64,000 nucleotides of DNA, from the NCBI RefSeq assembly GCF_008838325.1, contig NZ_CP042829.1:2542001-2606000 (forward strand). Direction: 5' to 3'. Positions 54,722-63,868 of the stretch are shown in pieces. Every line of letters starts with the position of its first letter. Position 1 is the stretch's first letter. The notes under the pieces were generated by a model that worked only from the letters and a program-made list of their open reading frames with translations, was not told the DNA's origin and ran no database searches. A program made the translations under genes and the position numbers. The DNA is from Tepidiforma bonchosmolovskayae (lineage in GTDB: Bacteria > Chloroflexota > Dehalococcoidia > Tepidiformales > Tepidiformaceae).

Positions 54722-55741
54722 ATGCGCGCGATGCAGCTTCGCGGGCCGGCACCGATCGCGGCCCGGCCGCTGGCCGAGGCCGAACTCCCGCAGCCCGAGC
54801 CGGGCCCGGGGGAGCTTCTGCTCCGGCTCACGGCGTGCGGCATCTGCCGGACCGACCTGCAGCTCGTCGAGGGCGACCTGAAGGCCCGCCGCCTGCCGGT
54901 CATCCCGGGCCACCAGGCGGTTGGTGTGGTGGCTGCCGTCGGGCCCGGCGTTGACGGCTGGCTCCCCGGCGACCGCGCCGGGGTGGCGTGGCTTGCAGGG
55001 GCCTGCGGGGCCTGCCGCTACTGCCGCTCGGGGCGAGAAAACCTCTGTGAATCGGCAACCTTCACCGGCTGGGACCGCGACGGCGGGTACGCCGAGTTCA
55101 TGACGGTGCGGGCAGACTTCGCCCTGCGCCTGCCCGGGCAGTTCGGCGACCTCGATGCCGCGCCCCTGCTGTGCGGCGGTGTGATTGGCTACCGGTCGCT
55201 CCGGGTCAGCGGTATCCAGCCGGGCGGCCGGCTCGGCCTTTTCGGCTTCGGCGCGTCTGCGACGCTCGCCATCCAGGTGGCCCGCCACTGGGGCTGCGAG
55301 GTGTACGTGGTCACCCGTTCGAAAGCTGAGCAGGAGCGTGCCCTCCGCCTTGGCGCCCGCTGGGCCGGCGGTTACGACGATGCTGTGCCGGTTCCGCTCG
55401 ATGCAGCCGTGACCTTTGCACCCGCCGGCGAGGTCGTCGTACGCGCGCTCGCTGCCGTGGACCGCGGCGGAACGGTCGCCATCAACGCCATACACCTCGA
55501 CCGTGTGCCGGAGTTTCCGTACGACCTCCTCTGGTGGGAACGGACCATCAGGAGCGTTGCGAACTTCACGCGCCAGGACGCCCGCGAGTTCCTCGAAATC
55601 GCGGCATCCATCCCCATCCGGACCGAGTACGACCTCTACCCGCTCTCCGCCGCCAACGAGGCCCTCGAAGCGCTTTCCGCAGGCAACGTCCATGGGGCCG
55701 CCGTGCTCGATATCGCTGGTTCGCTGGGCCGCGACGCGTAA
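54722..55741 (+). CDS. Zinc-dependent alcohol dehydrogenase family protein
   Basis: The 339-residue MDR protein has the catalytic zinc site motif TACGICRTDLQL, the GHQAVG histidine motif and a structural zinc loop with four cysteines (CGACRYCRSGRENLC). The nucleotide-binding LGLFGFGASATLAIQVARHWG of the Rossmann domain follows (shown in part), and then SRSK-type residues (VTRSKAEQE) after the second strand. The layout resembles AdhA-type bacterial alcohol dehydrogenases. Its place between pyrD and argC is odd and does not reveal the substrate. Confidence 0.88.
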   Translation: MRAMQLRGPAPIAARPLAEAELPQPEPGPGELLLRLTACGICRTDLQLVEGDLKARRLPVIPGHQAVGVVAAVGPGVDGWLPGDRAGVAWLAGACGACRYCRSGRENLCESATFTGWDRDGGYAEFMTVRADFALRLPGQFGDLDAAPLLCGGVIGYRSLRVSGIQPGGRLGLFGFGASATLAIQVARHWGCEVYVVTRSKAEQERALRLGARWAGGYDDAVPVPLDAAVTFAPAGEVVVRALAAVDRGGTVAINAIHLDRVPEFPYDLLWWERTIRSVANFTRQDAREFLEIAASIPIRTEYDLYPLSAANEALEALSAGNVHGAAVLDIAGSLGRDA

Positions 55742-55751
55742 CAATCTGCCC

Positions 55752-56783
55752 GTGACGTACCGCGTGGGGATTATCAACGTGACCGGCTACGCCGGCATGG
55801 AGGCGGCGCGCCTCCTCTGGAATCACCCCGCAGCCCGCCTGGTGGCAGCCACCGGCCGGTCGCTCGCGGGCCAGCGGCTCGGCGATGCCTTCCCGTCGCT
55901 CGGCCTCTACGCAGACCTGCCCATCACGGAGAGCATCGAGGCCGACGTCGATGTCGTCTTCTCGTCGCTGCCGACTGCGGAGAGTGCGAAGGCCTGTGCG
56001 CCCTTCGTCCGCGCGGGCGTGAAGGTCATCGACATCGCAGCCGACTTCCGGCTGAAGGCGCCGGGGGCGTTCGAACAGTGGATGGGCGGCGGCCAGCCGC
56101 ACCCCGCGCCCGACCTCCTGCCCGAAGCCGTCTACGGCCTCCCCGAGCTGAACCGCGACCGCATCGCCGCAGCCAGGCTGGTCGCCAATCCAGGCTGCTA
56201 CCCGGCGGCGGCGATCCTCGCCCTCGCCCCGGCGGTGAGCGCCGGCATCATCGCGCCCTCGATCGTTGTGGATGCCAAATCCGGCATTTCGGGCGCGGGG
56301 CGCGGGAGCGGGGGCGGGTTCGGCTACAGCGAAGTGAACGAGGACGTCTCGGCCTACAAAATCGCCAACCACAACCACCAGCCGGAGATCGCCCAGGAGC
56401 TCGGCGCCCTCCGCGGCGGTGACGAGCCGCGGGTCACCTTCGTCCCGCACCTCGTCCCGATGACCCGTGGGATCCACGCCACCTGCTACGCGCCGCTCGC
56501 TCGCGAGATCACCCAGGCCGAGGTCCTCGACCTCTATCGCGATTTCTACCATCACGCTCCGTTCACTTCGGTGTCGACCGTTCCCCCGCACACCAAGCAC
56601 ACGCTGGGAACCAACCGCTGCATCGTGCACCCCGTGCTCGACGCCCGGAACGGCGTGCTCGTTGTGGCCAGCGTCCTCGACAACCTCGGCAAGGGAGCTG
56701 CCGGCCAGGCGATCGAGAACATGAACCTGATGCTCGGCATCGACCAGACTGCCGGGCTGCAGCTGCCGGCGGTGTACCCCTGA
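55752..56783 (+). CDS. argC: N-acetyl-gamma-glutamyl-phosphate reductase
   Basis: ArgC reduces acetylglutamyl phosphate to the semialdehyde with NADPH. The 343-residue protein has IINVTGYAGMEAARLL, a SSLPTAESAKA segment, DIAADFRL, the catalytic cysteine C149 in NPGCYPAAAI and the conserved FVPHLVPMTRGIHAT. GTG 55752 is 10 nt after the preceding gene and is preceded by a TAACAAT sequence six bases away, which might be another, weaker start signal. argJ overlaps its stop by one base. Confidence 0.95.
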   Translation: MTYRVGIINVTGYAGMEAARLLWNHPAARLVAATGRSLAGQRLGDAFPSLGLYADLPITESIEADVDVVFSSLPTAESAKACAPFVRAGVKVIDIAADFRLKAPGAFEQWMGGGQPHPAPDLLPEAVYGLPELNRDRIAAARLVANPGCYPAAAILALAPAVSAGIIAPSIVVDAKSGISGAGRGSGGGFGYSEVNEDVSAYKIANHNHQPEIAQELGALRGGDEPRVTFVPHLVPMTRGIHATCYAPLAREITQAEVLDLYRDFYHHAPFTSVSTVPPHTKHTLGTNRCIVHPVLDARNGVLVVASVLDNLGKGAAGQAIENMNLMLGIDQTAGLQLPAVYP

Positions 56784-57979
56784 TGGCGACAGTCGACCCG
56801 GCCGGCCACGTCACCTCGCCCGCCGGTTTCCGCGCGGGCGCGACCTACGCCGGCGTCAAGACCTACGGCGACGGCAAGCTCGACCTCGCCATCCTCGTCA
56901 GCGATTACCCCTGCACGACGGCTGCCGTGTACACGCGGAGCCGCCTCCACGCGGCATCGATCGATATCAACCGGGCGAAGCTGGCAGGACGGCCGGCCCG
57001 CGGCGTCGTCGTGAATGCGGGGGTTGCGAACGCGAGCACCGGCGAACGCGGGCTTCGCGACGGCTACGAGCTCGCCCGTCTCGCCGCCGGCCACGCCGGC
57101 ATCCCGGCCGAGGAGATGCTGGTCTGCAGCACCGGGGTCATCGGGCATTTCCTCCCGATGGAGAAGCTCGGCGGGGCGATGCCATCAATCGTGCTCCATC
57201 GCGACGGGGGGCCGGAATTCGCCCGGGCCATCATGACAACCGACACGCGCCCCAAGAGCGGCGCGGTACGCTTCGGCCCCTACACCATCGGCGGGTCGTG
57301 CAAGGGTTCGGGCATGATTCACCCGAATATGGCGACGATGCTCGCTTTCCTCACCACCGATGCGCCGGTCGAAGGCACCTTCCTTCAGCAGGCGTTCGCG
57401 AAGGCGGTCGACGACTCATTCAACCTGGTATCGGTCGACGGCGATACCAGTCCCAGCGACACGGCTCTGCTGTTCGCCAACGGTGCGGCCGGCGGCAACC
57501 CCATCCGGCCCGGCCACCCGCTTGCGGCGGAGTTCGAGGCCGCCCTGCGCGACCTGTGCGTTTACCTCGCCAGGGAGGTGGCCCGCGACGGCGAAGGCGC
57601 GACCCGGCTCATTGAGTTCACGGTCACCGGCGCGGCCACCGCGGAAGACGCCCGCGCGCTGGTGCGCCTCCTCAGCACCTCCTACCTCCTGAAGTCGGCC
57701 GTGCACGGTGCCGACCCCAACTGGGGGCGAATCGCCGCCGTTGTCGGCCGTTCCGGGGTCGACCTCGACGAAGAGGCCGTGACCATCGACCTCTGCGGCA
57801 CGCGCGTGTTCGAGCACGCCCGCCCCACCGCCTTCGATGCAGACGCCCTCTCTGCAGCGATGCGGGCGAGCGAGGTGGAAATCCGGGTCGACCTCGGCGT
57901 CGGCTCTGCCGCCGCGACCGGATGGGGGTGCGACCTTTCGGCCGAGTACGTCGCCATCAACGCGGACTACCACACATGA
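56783..57979 (+). CDS. argJ: Glutamate N-acetyltransferase/amino-acid acetyltransferase ArgJ
   Basis: ArgJ moves the acetyl group from acetylornithine back to glutamate, so the pathway runs as a cycle; some members also use acetyl-CoA. The 398-residue precursor has the self-cleavage site GMIHPNMA-TML, with T185 as the new N-terminal nucleophile. KGSGMIHPNMATML lies in a typical context, and the C-terminal HGADPNWGR motif is present. Whether it is mono- or bifunctional cannot be read from sequence. It overlaps argC by one base and argB by four. Confidence 0.95.
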   Translation: MATVDPAGHVTSPAGFRAGATYAGVKTYGDGKLDLAILVSDYPCTTAAVYTRSRLHAASIDINRAKLAGRPARGVVVNAGVANASTGERGLRDGYELARLAAGHAGIPAEEMLVCSTGVIGHFLPMEKLGGAMPSIVLHRDGGPEFARAIMTTDTRPKSGAVRFGPYTIGGSCKGSGMIHPNMATMLAFLTTDAPVEGTFLQQAFAKAVDDSFNLVSVDGDTSPSDTALLFANGAAGGNPIRPGHPLAAEFEAALRDLCVYLAREVARDGEGATRLIEFTVTGAATAEDARALVRLLSTSYLLKSAVHGADPNWGRIAAVVGRSGVDLDEEAVTIDLCGTRVFEHARPTAFDADALSAAMRASEVEIRVDLGVGSAAATGWGCDLSAEYVAINADYHT

Positions 57980-58743
57980 CCACCGGGCCATTCGTCATCA
58001 AGGTCGGGGGCAGCACGCTCGGCTCGACCGACACCACCTACGCGGATATCGCCGCGCTCGCCCGCTCCGGTGACGTTCCGGTGGTCGTCCACGGCGGGGG
58101 CGCCGAAGCGAGCCGCTGGCTCGAGGCAATGGGCATCCCGTCCCGCTTCGAACGCGGCCTGCGGGTGACCGACGAGCGGGTGCTGCCGGTCGTCGTCGCG
58201 GTGTTCGCCGGGCTGGTCAACAAGCGGATTGTCGCCGCGATCAACGCCGCCGGGGCAGCGGCCGTGGGGCTCAGCGGGGCCGATGGCCGGGTGCTCGAGT
58301 GCCGCATCGCCGACCTGTCCCTCGGATTCGTCGGCGAGCCCGTCCGCGTCAATCCCGGCCCCATCATGGCGCTCCTGCAGGCCCGTATTGTGCCGGTCAT
58401 CGGCCCGATAGGCGCCGTGCCCGGGGAACCGGCCGACCAGCTGGTCAACGTCAACGCCGACACCGTTGCCGGCAACATCGCGGCGGCCCTCGGCGCCCGG
58501 CGGCTCGTCTTCCTCACCGATGTCGACGGTGTCCGCGATGCTGCCGGCGAGCGCATCCCTCTGCTCGATGCCGCCCGCGCCCGGGCCCTCGTCGCCGACG
58601 GCACCATCTCCGGCGGCATGGTCCCCAAGATCGAAGCCTGCCTCCACGCGCTGGCGCTCGGCGTCGCTGTGCAGATTGTTGATGGCACCCGCCCGGGGGC
58701 GCTGCAATCGCTCGAAGGCACCGGGACCCTGCTCGAACCCTGA
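57976..58743 (+). CDS. argB: Acetylglutamate kinase
   Basis: ArgB phosphorylates N-acetylglutamate. The 255-residue amino-acid kinase has FVIKVGGSTLG at its very start, the VVVHGGGAEASRWLEAMG loop, the RGLRVTDERVL acetylglutamate-binding segment, NVNADTVAGNIAAALG and a C-terminal SGGMVPKIEAC. It has no N-terminal helix before the first strand. In known enzymes that helix is needed for arginine feedback inhibition, so this one is probably arginine-insensitive. The RGLRVTD segment argues against the LysW-dependent LysZ relatives. Confidence 0.92.
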   Translation: MTTGPFVIKVGGSTLGSTDTTYADIAALARSGDVPVVVHGGGAEASRWLEAMGIPSRFERGLRVTDERVLPVVVAVFAGLVNKRIVAAINAAGAAAVGLSGADGRVLECRIADLSLGFVGEPVRVNPGPIMALLQARIVPVIGPIGAVPGEPADQLVNVNADTVAGNIAAALGARRLVFLTDVDGVRDAAGERIPLLDAARARALVADGTISGGMVPKIEACLHALALGVAVQIVDGTRPGALQSLEGTGTLLEP

Positions 58744-58769
58744 CGAGGCTTAACACTTCCGGGTATCCT
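58740..58769 (+). promoter_or_regulatory. Possible internal promoter for ppk1
   Basis: CTGACG (58740-58745), overlapping the argB stop codon, and TATCCT (58764-58769) are 18 bp apart, which would start ppk1 mRNA near 58776. Both boxes are imperfect. Confidence 0.35.
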
Positions 58770-58801
58770 TGCGTGGTACGGTTGGTGCAACGCAGGTCAC
58801 C

Positions 58802-60907
58802 ATGGAAGGCGCCCCATCATCCGCCCGGTCCGAGTCTCATGTCCCCATGCCGGGCGGCCATCCGCCGGCGTGGGACCTTGATGACCCGGCACTGTATCTG
58901 AACCGCGAACTGAGCTGGCTCGAGTTCAACCAGCGGGTTCTTGCCGAGGCCAGTGACCGGCGCAACCTCCTGCTCGAACGGGTGAAATTCCTCGCAATTA
59001 CCGCGAGCAACCTCGACGAGTTCTTTTCCAAGCGGGTCGGCTGGCTCAAGCGGATGCTCGCCACCGATGCGCGGACCCGGACGGTGGATGGCCTCACCAT
59101 CGCCGAACAGTACGACCTCGTGGTGAATCGCTGCCATCGCATGCGCCGCGATGCCGAGGCTGTCTGGCACTGCGAGCTGCTTCCCGAGCTCGCCGACCAC
59201 GGCATCCGCATCGTCCGCTTCACGGAGCTGGAACAACCAGCCCGGCAGGCCCTGCGCGAGTACTTCGAGCGCTCCATCTTCCCGGTGCTCACCCCCCTCG
59301 TCGTCGACCCGGCCCATCCGTTCCCGTTCATCTCGGGCGGGTCGCTCTCACTGGCCCTGAACATCCGCCATCCCGGCACCGGCCAGGACAGGTTCGCCCG
59401 CGTCAAGATTCCGCCGAACCGGCCGCGCTTCGTCGAGGCCGGCGATTTCCGTTTTGTGCTGCTCGAAGACCTGATCGCCGCGCACCTCGACATGCTGTTC
59501 CCGGGCATGGAGGTGACAGACTGGCAGGAGCTGCGGGTGCTCCGCAGCGCCGAAACCGGCGCTCCCGGCGAAGAAGCGGATGACCTCCTGGAGCTGATCG
59601 AGAGCGCACTTCGCCGCCGCCGCCTGGCGGAGGCCGTTTCCGTCGAGATTACCGGTGACCTCCCGTCGGCCCGCATGGAGCTCCTGCTCGAGGAACTCCA
59701 GGTGTCCGAGCGCGATATCTACCGCTCCCATGGACCGCTGGGCCTGCAGGACCTGTTCCAGATTGCGAGCCTCGACCTGGCGCCGCTGCGCGACCCGCCG
59801 TTTACACCGGCGGTGCCCTCTGCCTTCGCCGGTCCGGGCGATGCACCCGGCTTCTTCGCGACGATCCGGGAGCGCGACCTGCTCGTCCACCATCCCTACG
59901 AGTCGTTCGACGAGACCGTCGTGCGCTTTGTGGAGGAAGCTTCCGAGGACCCGGCCGTCCTCGCCATCAAGGCGACGATGTACCGCACCTCGCCGGACTC
60001 CCCCATCCTCGAAGCGCTCATCGACGCGGCCGGGCGCGGCAAACAGGTCGCGGTCCTCGTCGAACTGACGGCGCGGTTCGATGAGGCGAACAATATCCTC
60101 TGGGCGCGCAAGCTCGAGGCTGCTGGTGTTCACGTCGCCTATGGCCAGCCCGACCTGAAAATCCACTCGAAGATTTGCCTCGTCGTTCGCGAGGAGGCGA
60201 ACGGCGTCACCATGTACGCCCATATCGGGACGGGCAATTACAACTCCCGAACGGCCCGGATCTACACCGACCTCGGCCTGTTTACCGCGGACCCCAGCAT
60301 CTGCGGCGATATTCTGCGCATCTTCAACCTGCTCACCGGCTTCGGTGAGCAGTTCCGGACCGACGTCGTGCTGGCTGCGCCCTCGAACCTCCGCCAGTCC
60401 ATCACCGACCGCATCCGCCGCGAAATCGAGCACGCGCGCGCGGGACGCCCCGCCCGGCTCATCTTCAAGATGAACGCCCTCGAGGATTTTGAGTGCACCC
60501 GACTCCTCTACGAGGCGGCCATGGCCGGTGTACAGGTCGACCTCGTCATCCGCGGCATCTGCCGGCTTCGGCCCGGGCTCCCCGGGCTATCGGAGAACGT
60601 CCGGGTCGTCAGCATCATCGGGCGGTTCCTTGAGCACGCCCGCATCTACTACTTCGAGAATAACGGCGACCCGGAGTATTTCATCGGCAGCGCCGACCTG
60701 ATGAAGCGCAACCTCGACGAGCGGATCGAGGTCCTTGCGCCTGTGCGGTCGCCTGAGCACCGCGCGCAGCTCCGCGAACTCCTCGAGCTGCAGCTGAACG
60801 ACCGGCGCCAGGGCTGGCGGCTGCGCGACGCAACCTGGGAGCGGGACCCCTCCGTCACCGAGCCCGGCTGCCAGGCGATCCTCCTCGAACGTGCCCCCTT
60901 CTCCTGA
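58802..60907 (+). CDS. ppk1: Polyphosphate kinase 1
   Basis: PPK1 reversibly builds polyphosphate from ATP. The 701-residue protein (from ATG 58802) has the N-terminal LYLNRELSWLEFNQRVLAEA domain, a head domain, and two phospholipase-D-like C-terminal domains. The autophosphorylated histidine (H455) is in KIHSKICLV, followed by HIGTGNYNSRTARIYTD. The second domain contains IRGICRLRPG and the YFIGSADLMKRNLDER motif. It sits inside the arginine cluster between argB and argD, which is not a usual location. Later or earlier ATGs are possible starts. Confidence 0.95.
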   Translation: MEGAPSSARSESHVPMPGGHPPAWDLDDPALYLNRELSWLEFNQRVLAEASDRRNLLLERVKFLAITASNLDEFFSKRVGWLKRMLATDARTRTVDGLTIAEQYDLVVNRCHRMRRDAEAVWHCELLPELADHGIRIVRFTELEQPARQALREYFERSIFPVLTPLVVDPAHPFPFISGGSLSLALNIRHPGTGQDRFARVKIPPNRPRFVEAGDFRFVLLEDLIAAHLDMLFPGMEVTDWQELRVLRSAETGAPGEEADDLLELIESALRRRRLAEAVSVEITGDLPSARMELLLEELQVSERDIYRSHGPLGLQDLFQIASLDLAPLRDPPFTPAVPSAFAGPGDAPGFFATIRERDLLVHHPYESFDETVVRFVEEASEDPAVLAIKATMYRTSPDSPILEALIDAAGRGKQVAVLVELTARFDEANNILWARKLEAAGVHVAYGQPDLKIHSKICLVVREEANGVTMYAHIGTGNYNSRTARIYTDLGLFTADPSICGDILRIFNLLTGFGEQFRTDVVLAAPSNLRQSITDRIRREIEHARAGRPARLIFKMNALEDFECTRLLYEAAMAGVQVDLVIRGICRLRPGLPGLSENVRVVSIIGRFLEHARIYYFENNGDPEYFIGSADLMKRNLDERIEVLAPVRSPEHRAQLRELLELQLNDRRQGWRLRDATWERDPSVTEPGCQAILLERAPFS

Positions 60908-60961
60908 CTGGCGGGATGCGCCCGGCCGCCGCGAGGCCGTACCATGCCCCGGGAGGCCCGC

Positions 60962-62164
60962 ATGACTGACTGGATCGCCGAAGAGCACCGCTATCTGTTC
61001 CAGAACTATGGCCGGCAGCCGGTCGTCATCGAGCGTGGGCAGGGGACACGCGTCTGGGACATCGAAGGGAACGAGTACCTTGATTTCGTCGGCGGAGTTG
61101 CCGTCAACGTCCTGGGCCACAGCCACCCGGCCGTCGTGGCCGCCATCGCCGACCAGGCCGGCCGCGTCATCCACACGTCGAACCTCTTCTACACCACGCC
61201 GATGATCGAACTCGCCCGGCTGCTCGTCGAGCGGTCAGGGCTCGACCGGGCGTTCTTCTGCAATTCCGGCACCGAGGCGGTCGAGGCCGCCATCAAGCTC
61301 GCCCGGCGCTGGGGCCACGATACCCGCGGCGGGGCGTTCGAAATCATCACCACCACCGAGAGCTTCCACGGGCGGACCATGGGTTCGCTTTCGGCGACCG
61401 GGAACCAGCGCTACCGTGAGCCGTTCGAACCGCTCGTTCCCGGTTTCCGGATTGTGCCCTGGAACGACCTCGATGCCGTCCGGCAGGCGACCACCGACCG
61501 GACGGTCGCGGTCATGGTCGAGCCGATCCAGGGCGAAGGCGGCGTCAACATGCCTGCGCCGGGCTACCTTGCGGGGCTCCGCGCCTGGTGTGATGAACGC
61601 GGCCTCCTCCTGATCTTTGACGAGGTACAGACCGGCATCGGCCGCACGGGGACGTTCTTCGCCTTCGAACACGACGGCGTGCGGCCTGACGTCATGGCCC
61701 TGGCGAAGGGGCTTGCCGGCGGCGTGCCGATCGGCGCAATCCTCGCCCGGGACGAGGTCGCGGCCCACTTCGTGAAGGGCGACCACGGCAGCACCTTCGG
61801 CGGCAACCCCCTCGCCGCTGCTGCCGCCCTGGCTACCGTCCGTGAAGTGCTCGCGCCCGGGTTCCTCGAGCGCGCCCGGGAGGCCTCGGCCCGGCTGGTT
61901 GAGCGTCTCCGCTCGCTCGAAGACCGGTACGGGCTGGTCACCGAGGTGCGCGGCCGGGGCATGCTGCTGGCAATCGGCCTTGCGCGCGATTGCTCGGCCG
62001 AGCTGGTCGACGAGGCGCGCAGGCGGGGCCTGCTCGTGAACAACGTCCGGCCGAACGCGATCCGCCTGATGCCCCCGCTCACTGTCTCTCATGACGAAAT
62101 TGACCGGGCCTGCGACATCCTCGAAGCCGCCATCCGCGCCATCGAGGGCGCATTCAGCAAGTAG
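60962..62164 (+). CDS. argD: Acetylornithine aminotransferase
   Basis: ArgD transaminates acetylglutamate semialdehyde to acetylornithine, using pyridoxal phosphate. The 400-residue class III aminotransferase has FVGGVAVNVLGHSHPAVV, the FFCNSGTEAVEAAIKLAR segment, FHGRTMGSLSATGN, the DEVQTGIGRTG motif with the cofactor aspartate, the Schiff-base lysine K249 in ALAKGLAGG and a final GSTFGGNPLAAA. A GGGAGG site lies 6 nt before ATG 60962. A role as succinyldiaminopimelate aminotransferase is possible in addition. A TACCAT box at 60940-60945 may give it its own start. Confidence 0.94.
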   Translation: MTDWIAEEHRYLFQNYGRQPVVIERGQGTRVWDIEGNEYLDFVGGVAVNVLGHSHPAVVAAIADQAGRVIHTSNLFYTTPMIELARLLVERSGLDRAFFCNSGTEAVEAAIKLARRWGHDTRGGAFEIITTTESFHGRTMGSLSATGNQRYREPFEPLVPGFRIVPWNDLDAVRQATTDRTVAVMVEPIQGEGGVNMPAPGYLAGLRAWCDERGLLLIFDEVQTGIGRTGTFFAFEHDGVRPDVMALAKGLAGGVPIGAILARDEVAAHFVKGDHGSTFGGNPLAAAAALATVREVLAPGFLERAREASARLVERLRSLEDRYGLVTEVRGRGMLLAIGLARDCSAELVDEARRRGLLVNNVRPNAIRLMPPLTVSHDEIDRACDILEAAIRAIEGAFSK

Positions 62165-62184
62165 GCTGGAGGCAACAGGGGCGA

Positions 62185-62541
62185 ATGTGGACCGTGCTTA
62201 TTGTCGAGCTGGTCGCCGGCCTGGTCCTCGGCTGGGTCGGTTGGCTCGCGCTGACCGGGAAGCTTCCCCGGCAGGGTTTTGCCGGGATCCGCACCCGCTA
62301 CACGCTTTCCAGCGACCAGCGATGGGAAGCGGTCCACCGCCACGGGGGCCCGTACCTCGTATTCGGGGCTGTCGCCGTAGCCGCTGCCGCCGCGGCCCTC
62401 CTCCCTTTCGCCATCGCCGGCGCGCTCCCGCACGGATTCACCGTCGCTGCCGTCCTGGCAATCGCCGTTGTGGCGGTGGGTTCCGCACTGGCCGCCTGGC
62501 GCATTGGCGAATCCCGCGCACGCGCCGAGCTGGGCGACTGA
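62185..62541 (+). CDS. SdpI-family small membrane protein
   Basis: The 118-residue protein has three hydrophobic segments (about residues 4-24, 56-78 and 84-104) and the SdpI family signature between the first two: GFAGIRTRYTLSSDQRWEAVHRHGG. In Bacillus SdpI gives immunity to a killing peptide, but most relatives have no known toxin partner. No sdpC-like toxin gene is seen here. The ATG at 62185 has a GGAGG-like site upstream. It lies between argD and argG and probably shares their transcript. Confidence 0.8.
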   Translation: MWTVLIVELVAGLVLGWVGWLALTGKLPRQGFAGIRTRYTLSSDQRWEAVHRHGGPYLVFGAVAVAAAAAALLPFAIAGALPHGFTVAAVLAIAVVAVGSALAAWRIGESRARAELGD

Positions 62542-62610
62542 TGGCGGGTTTCCCGCTGCCGGGCGCCCGGCGATACTGAGGCAACACCGCAATTCGCCCG
62601 GGGAGCCAGC

Positions 62611-63849
62611 GTGCCGAAGCTCGTCCTTGCCTACTCCGGTGGCCTCGATACCACCACCGCCATCAAGTGGCTGACCGTCGAACAGGGCTACGAGGTCATC
62701 GCCCTGAATATCGATGTCGGCAAGAGCCGCGAACAGCCGGTCGTCGAATCGCGTGGGCTCGCCGCCGGCGCCGTCAAAGTGCGCGTCATTGACGCCCGCG
62801 AGGATTTCCTCCGCTACTTCGCCTTCCCGGCGCTTGCCGCCGGCGCCGTCTACCAGGACCAGTATCCGCTCGCGACTGCGCTCGCCCGGCCGCTCATGGC
62901 CAAGCTGCTGGTTGATGTCGCCCACGAAGAGGGCGCCGTGGCCGTGGCCCACGGCTGCACCGGCAAGGGGAACGACCAGGTCCGCTTCGACGTTGGCATC
63001 CAGACGCTCGACCCGAGCCTAAAGATCGTCGCCCCCACCCGCGAGAACGCCATGCCGCGCGAGTACCAGATTGAGTACCTCAAGCGGCACGGCGTGGACA
63101 TCCCCTGGGGCGACAAGGGCCCGTTCAGCATCGACGAGAATCTGTGGGGCCGCAGCGCCGAAGCCGGGGTCCTCGAGGATCCCTGGGCCGAACCCCCGCG
63201 CGAGGCGTACGAGTGGACGTGCGACCCGGAGGAAGCGCCTGCAACACCTGCGTACATCGAAATTGAGTTCGAATCCGGCGTTCCCGTTCGGCTCGATGGG
63301 CAGGAGCTTGGCCCGGTCGAGCTCGTCGAGCGGCTGAACGACCTCGGCGGCCTGCACGGCGTCGGGCGCATCGACCACATCGAAGACCGGCTCGTCGGCA
63401 TCAAGAGCCGGGAGATCTACGAGGCGCCGGCTGCGGTGATTCTCCACACCGCCCACGCCGCCCTCGAGGCGATGACCCTCTCGAAGCAGCAGCTCAAGCT
63501 GAAGAAGTACATCGCCACGGAGTACGCCGAGCTCATCTACAACGGGCTCTGGTTCAGCGCCCACCACCAGGACCTCGCTGCCTACGTCGCCAGCACGCAG
63601 CGTCACGTGACCGGCACCATCCGGGTCAAGCTTCAGCGCGGACGGGCGGTCGTCGTCGGCCGCAAGGCGCCCCGTTCGCTGTACGACCGGGGGCTCGCTA
63701 CCTATGATCGGGGCGACACCTACGACCAGTCGGCGGCAGTCGGCTTCATCAACATCTGGGGCCTTCAAACGCGCACGCAGGTCCGGACGCAGCTGCTGGC
63801 CGACCTGCCCGAGGCGCTCCGCATCGCGATGCCGCACCAGCACGACTGA
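62611..63849 (+). CDS. argG: Argininosuccinate synthase
   Basis: ArgG joins citrulline and aspartate with ATP. The 412-residue enzyme starts with the PP-loop KLVLAYSGGLDTTTAIKWL (position 3-21), followed by AHGCTGKGNDQVRFD, the PWGDKGPFSIDENLWGRS segment and GVGRIDHIEDRLVGIKSREIYE. These are all hallmarks of the family. GTG 62611 has a GGGGAG site upstream. argF and argH are not in the window. The next gene starts 19 nt downstream. Confidence 0.97.
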   Translation: MPKLVLAYSGGLDTTTAIKWLTVEQGYEVIALNIDVGKSREQPVVESRGLAAGAVKVRVIDAREDFLRYFAFPALAAGAVYQDQYPLATALARPLMAKLLVDVAHEEGAVAVAHGCTGKGNDQVRFDVGIQTLDPSLKIVAPTRENAMPREYQIEYLKRHGVDIPWGDKGPFSIDENLWGRSAEAGVLEDPWAEPPREAYEWTCDPEEAPATPAYIEIEFESGVPVRLDGQELGPVELVERLNDLGGLHGVGRIDHIEDRLVGIKSREIYEAPAAVILHTAHAALEAMTLSKQQLKLKKYIATEYAELIYNGLWFSAHHQDLAAYVASTQRHVTGTIRVKLQRGRAVVVGRKAPRSLYDRGLATYDRGDTYDQSAAVGFINIWGLQTRTQVRTQLLADLPEALRIAMPHQHD

Positions 63850-63868
63850 CCAGAGGGGAACCATCACC

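Noticed and set aside
57976-58743. argB as a LysW-dependent kinase (LysZ)
   Set aside because: The RGLRVTD segment and linkage to argJ fit the acetylated pathway, and no lysW gene is present.
62185-62541. Complete SdpC/SdpI-like toxin-immunity system
   Set aside because: Only the SdpI-like part is present, flanked directly by argD and argG.
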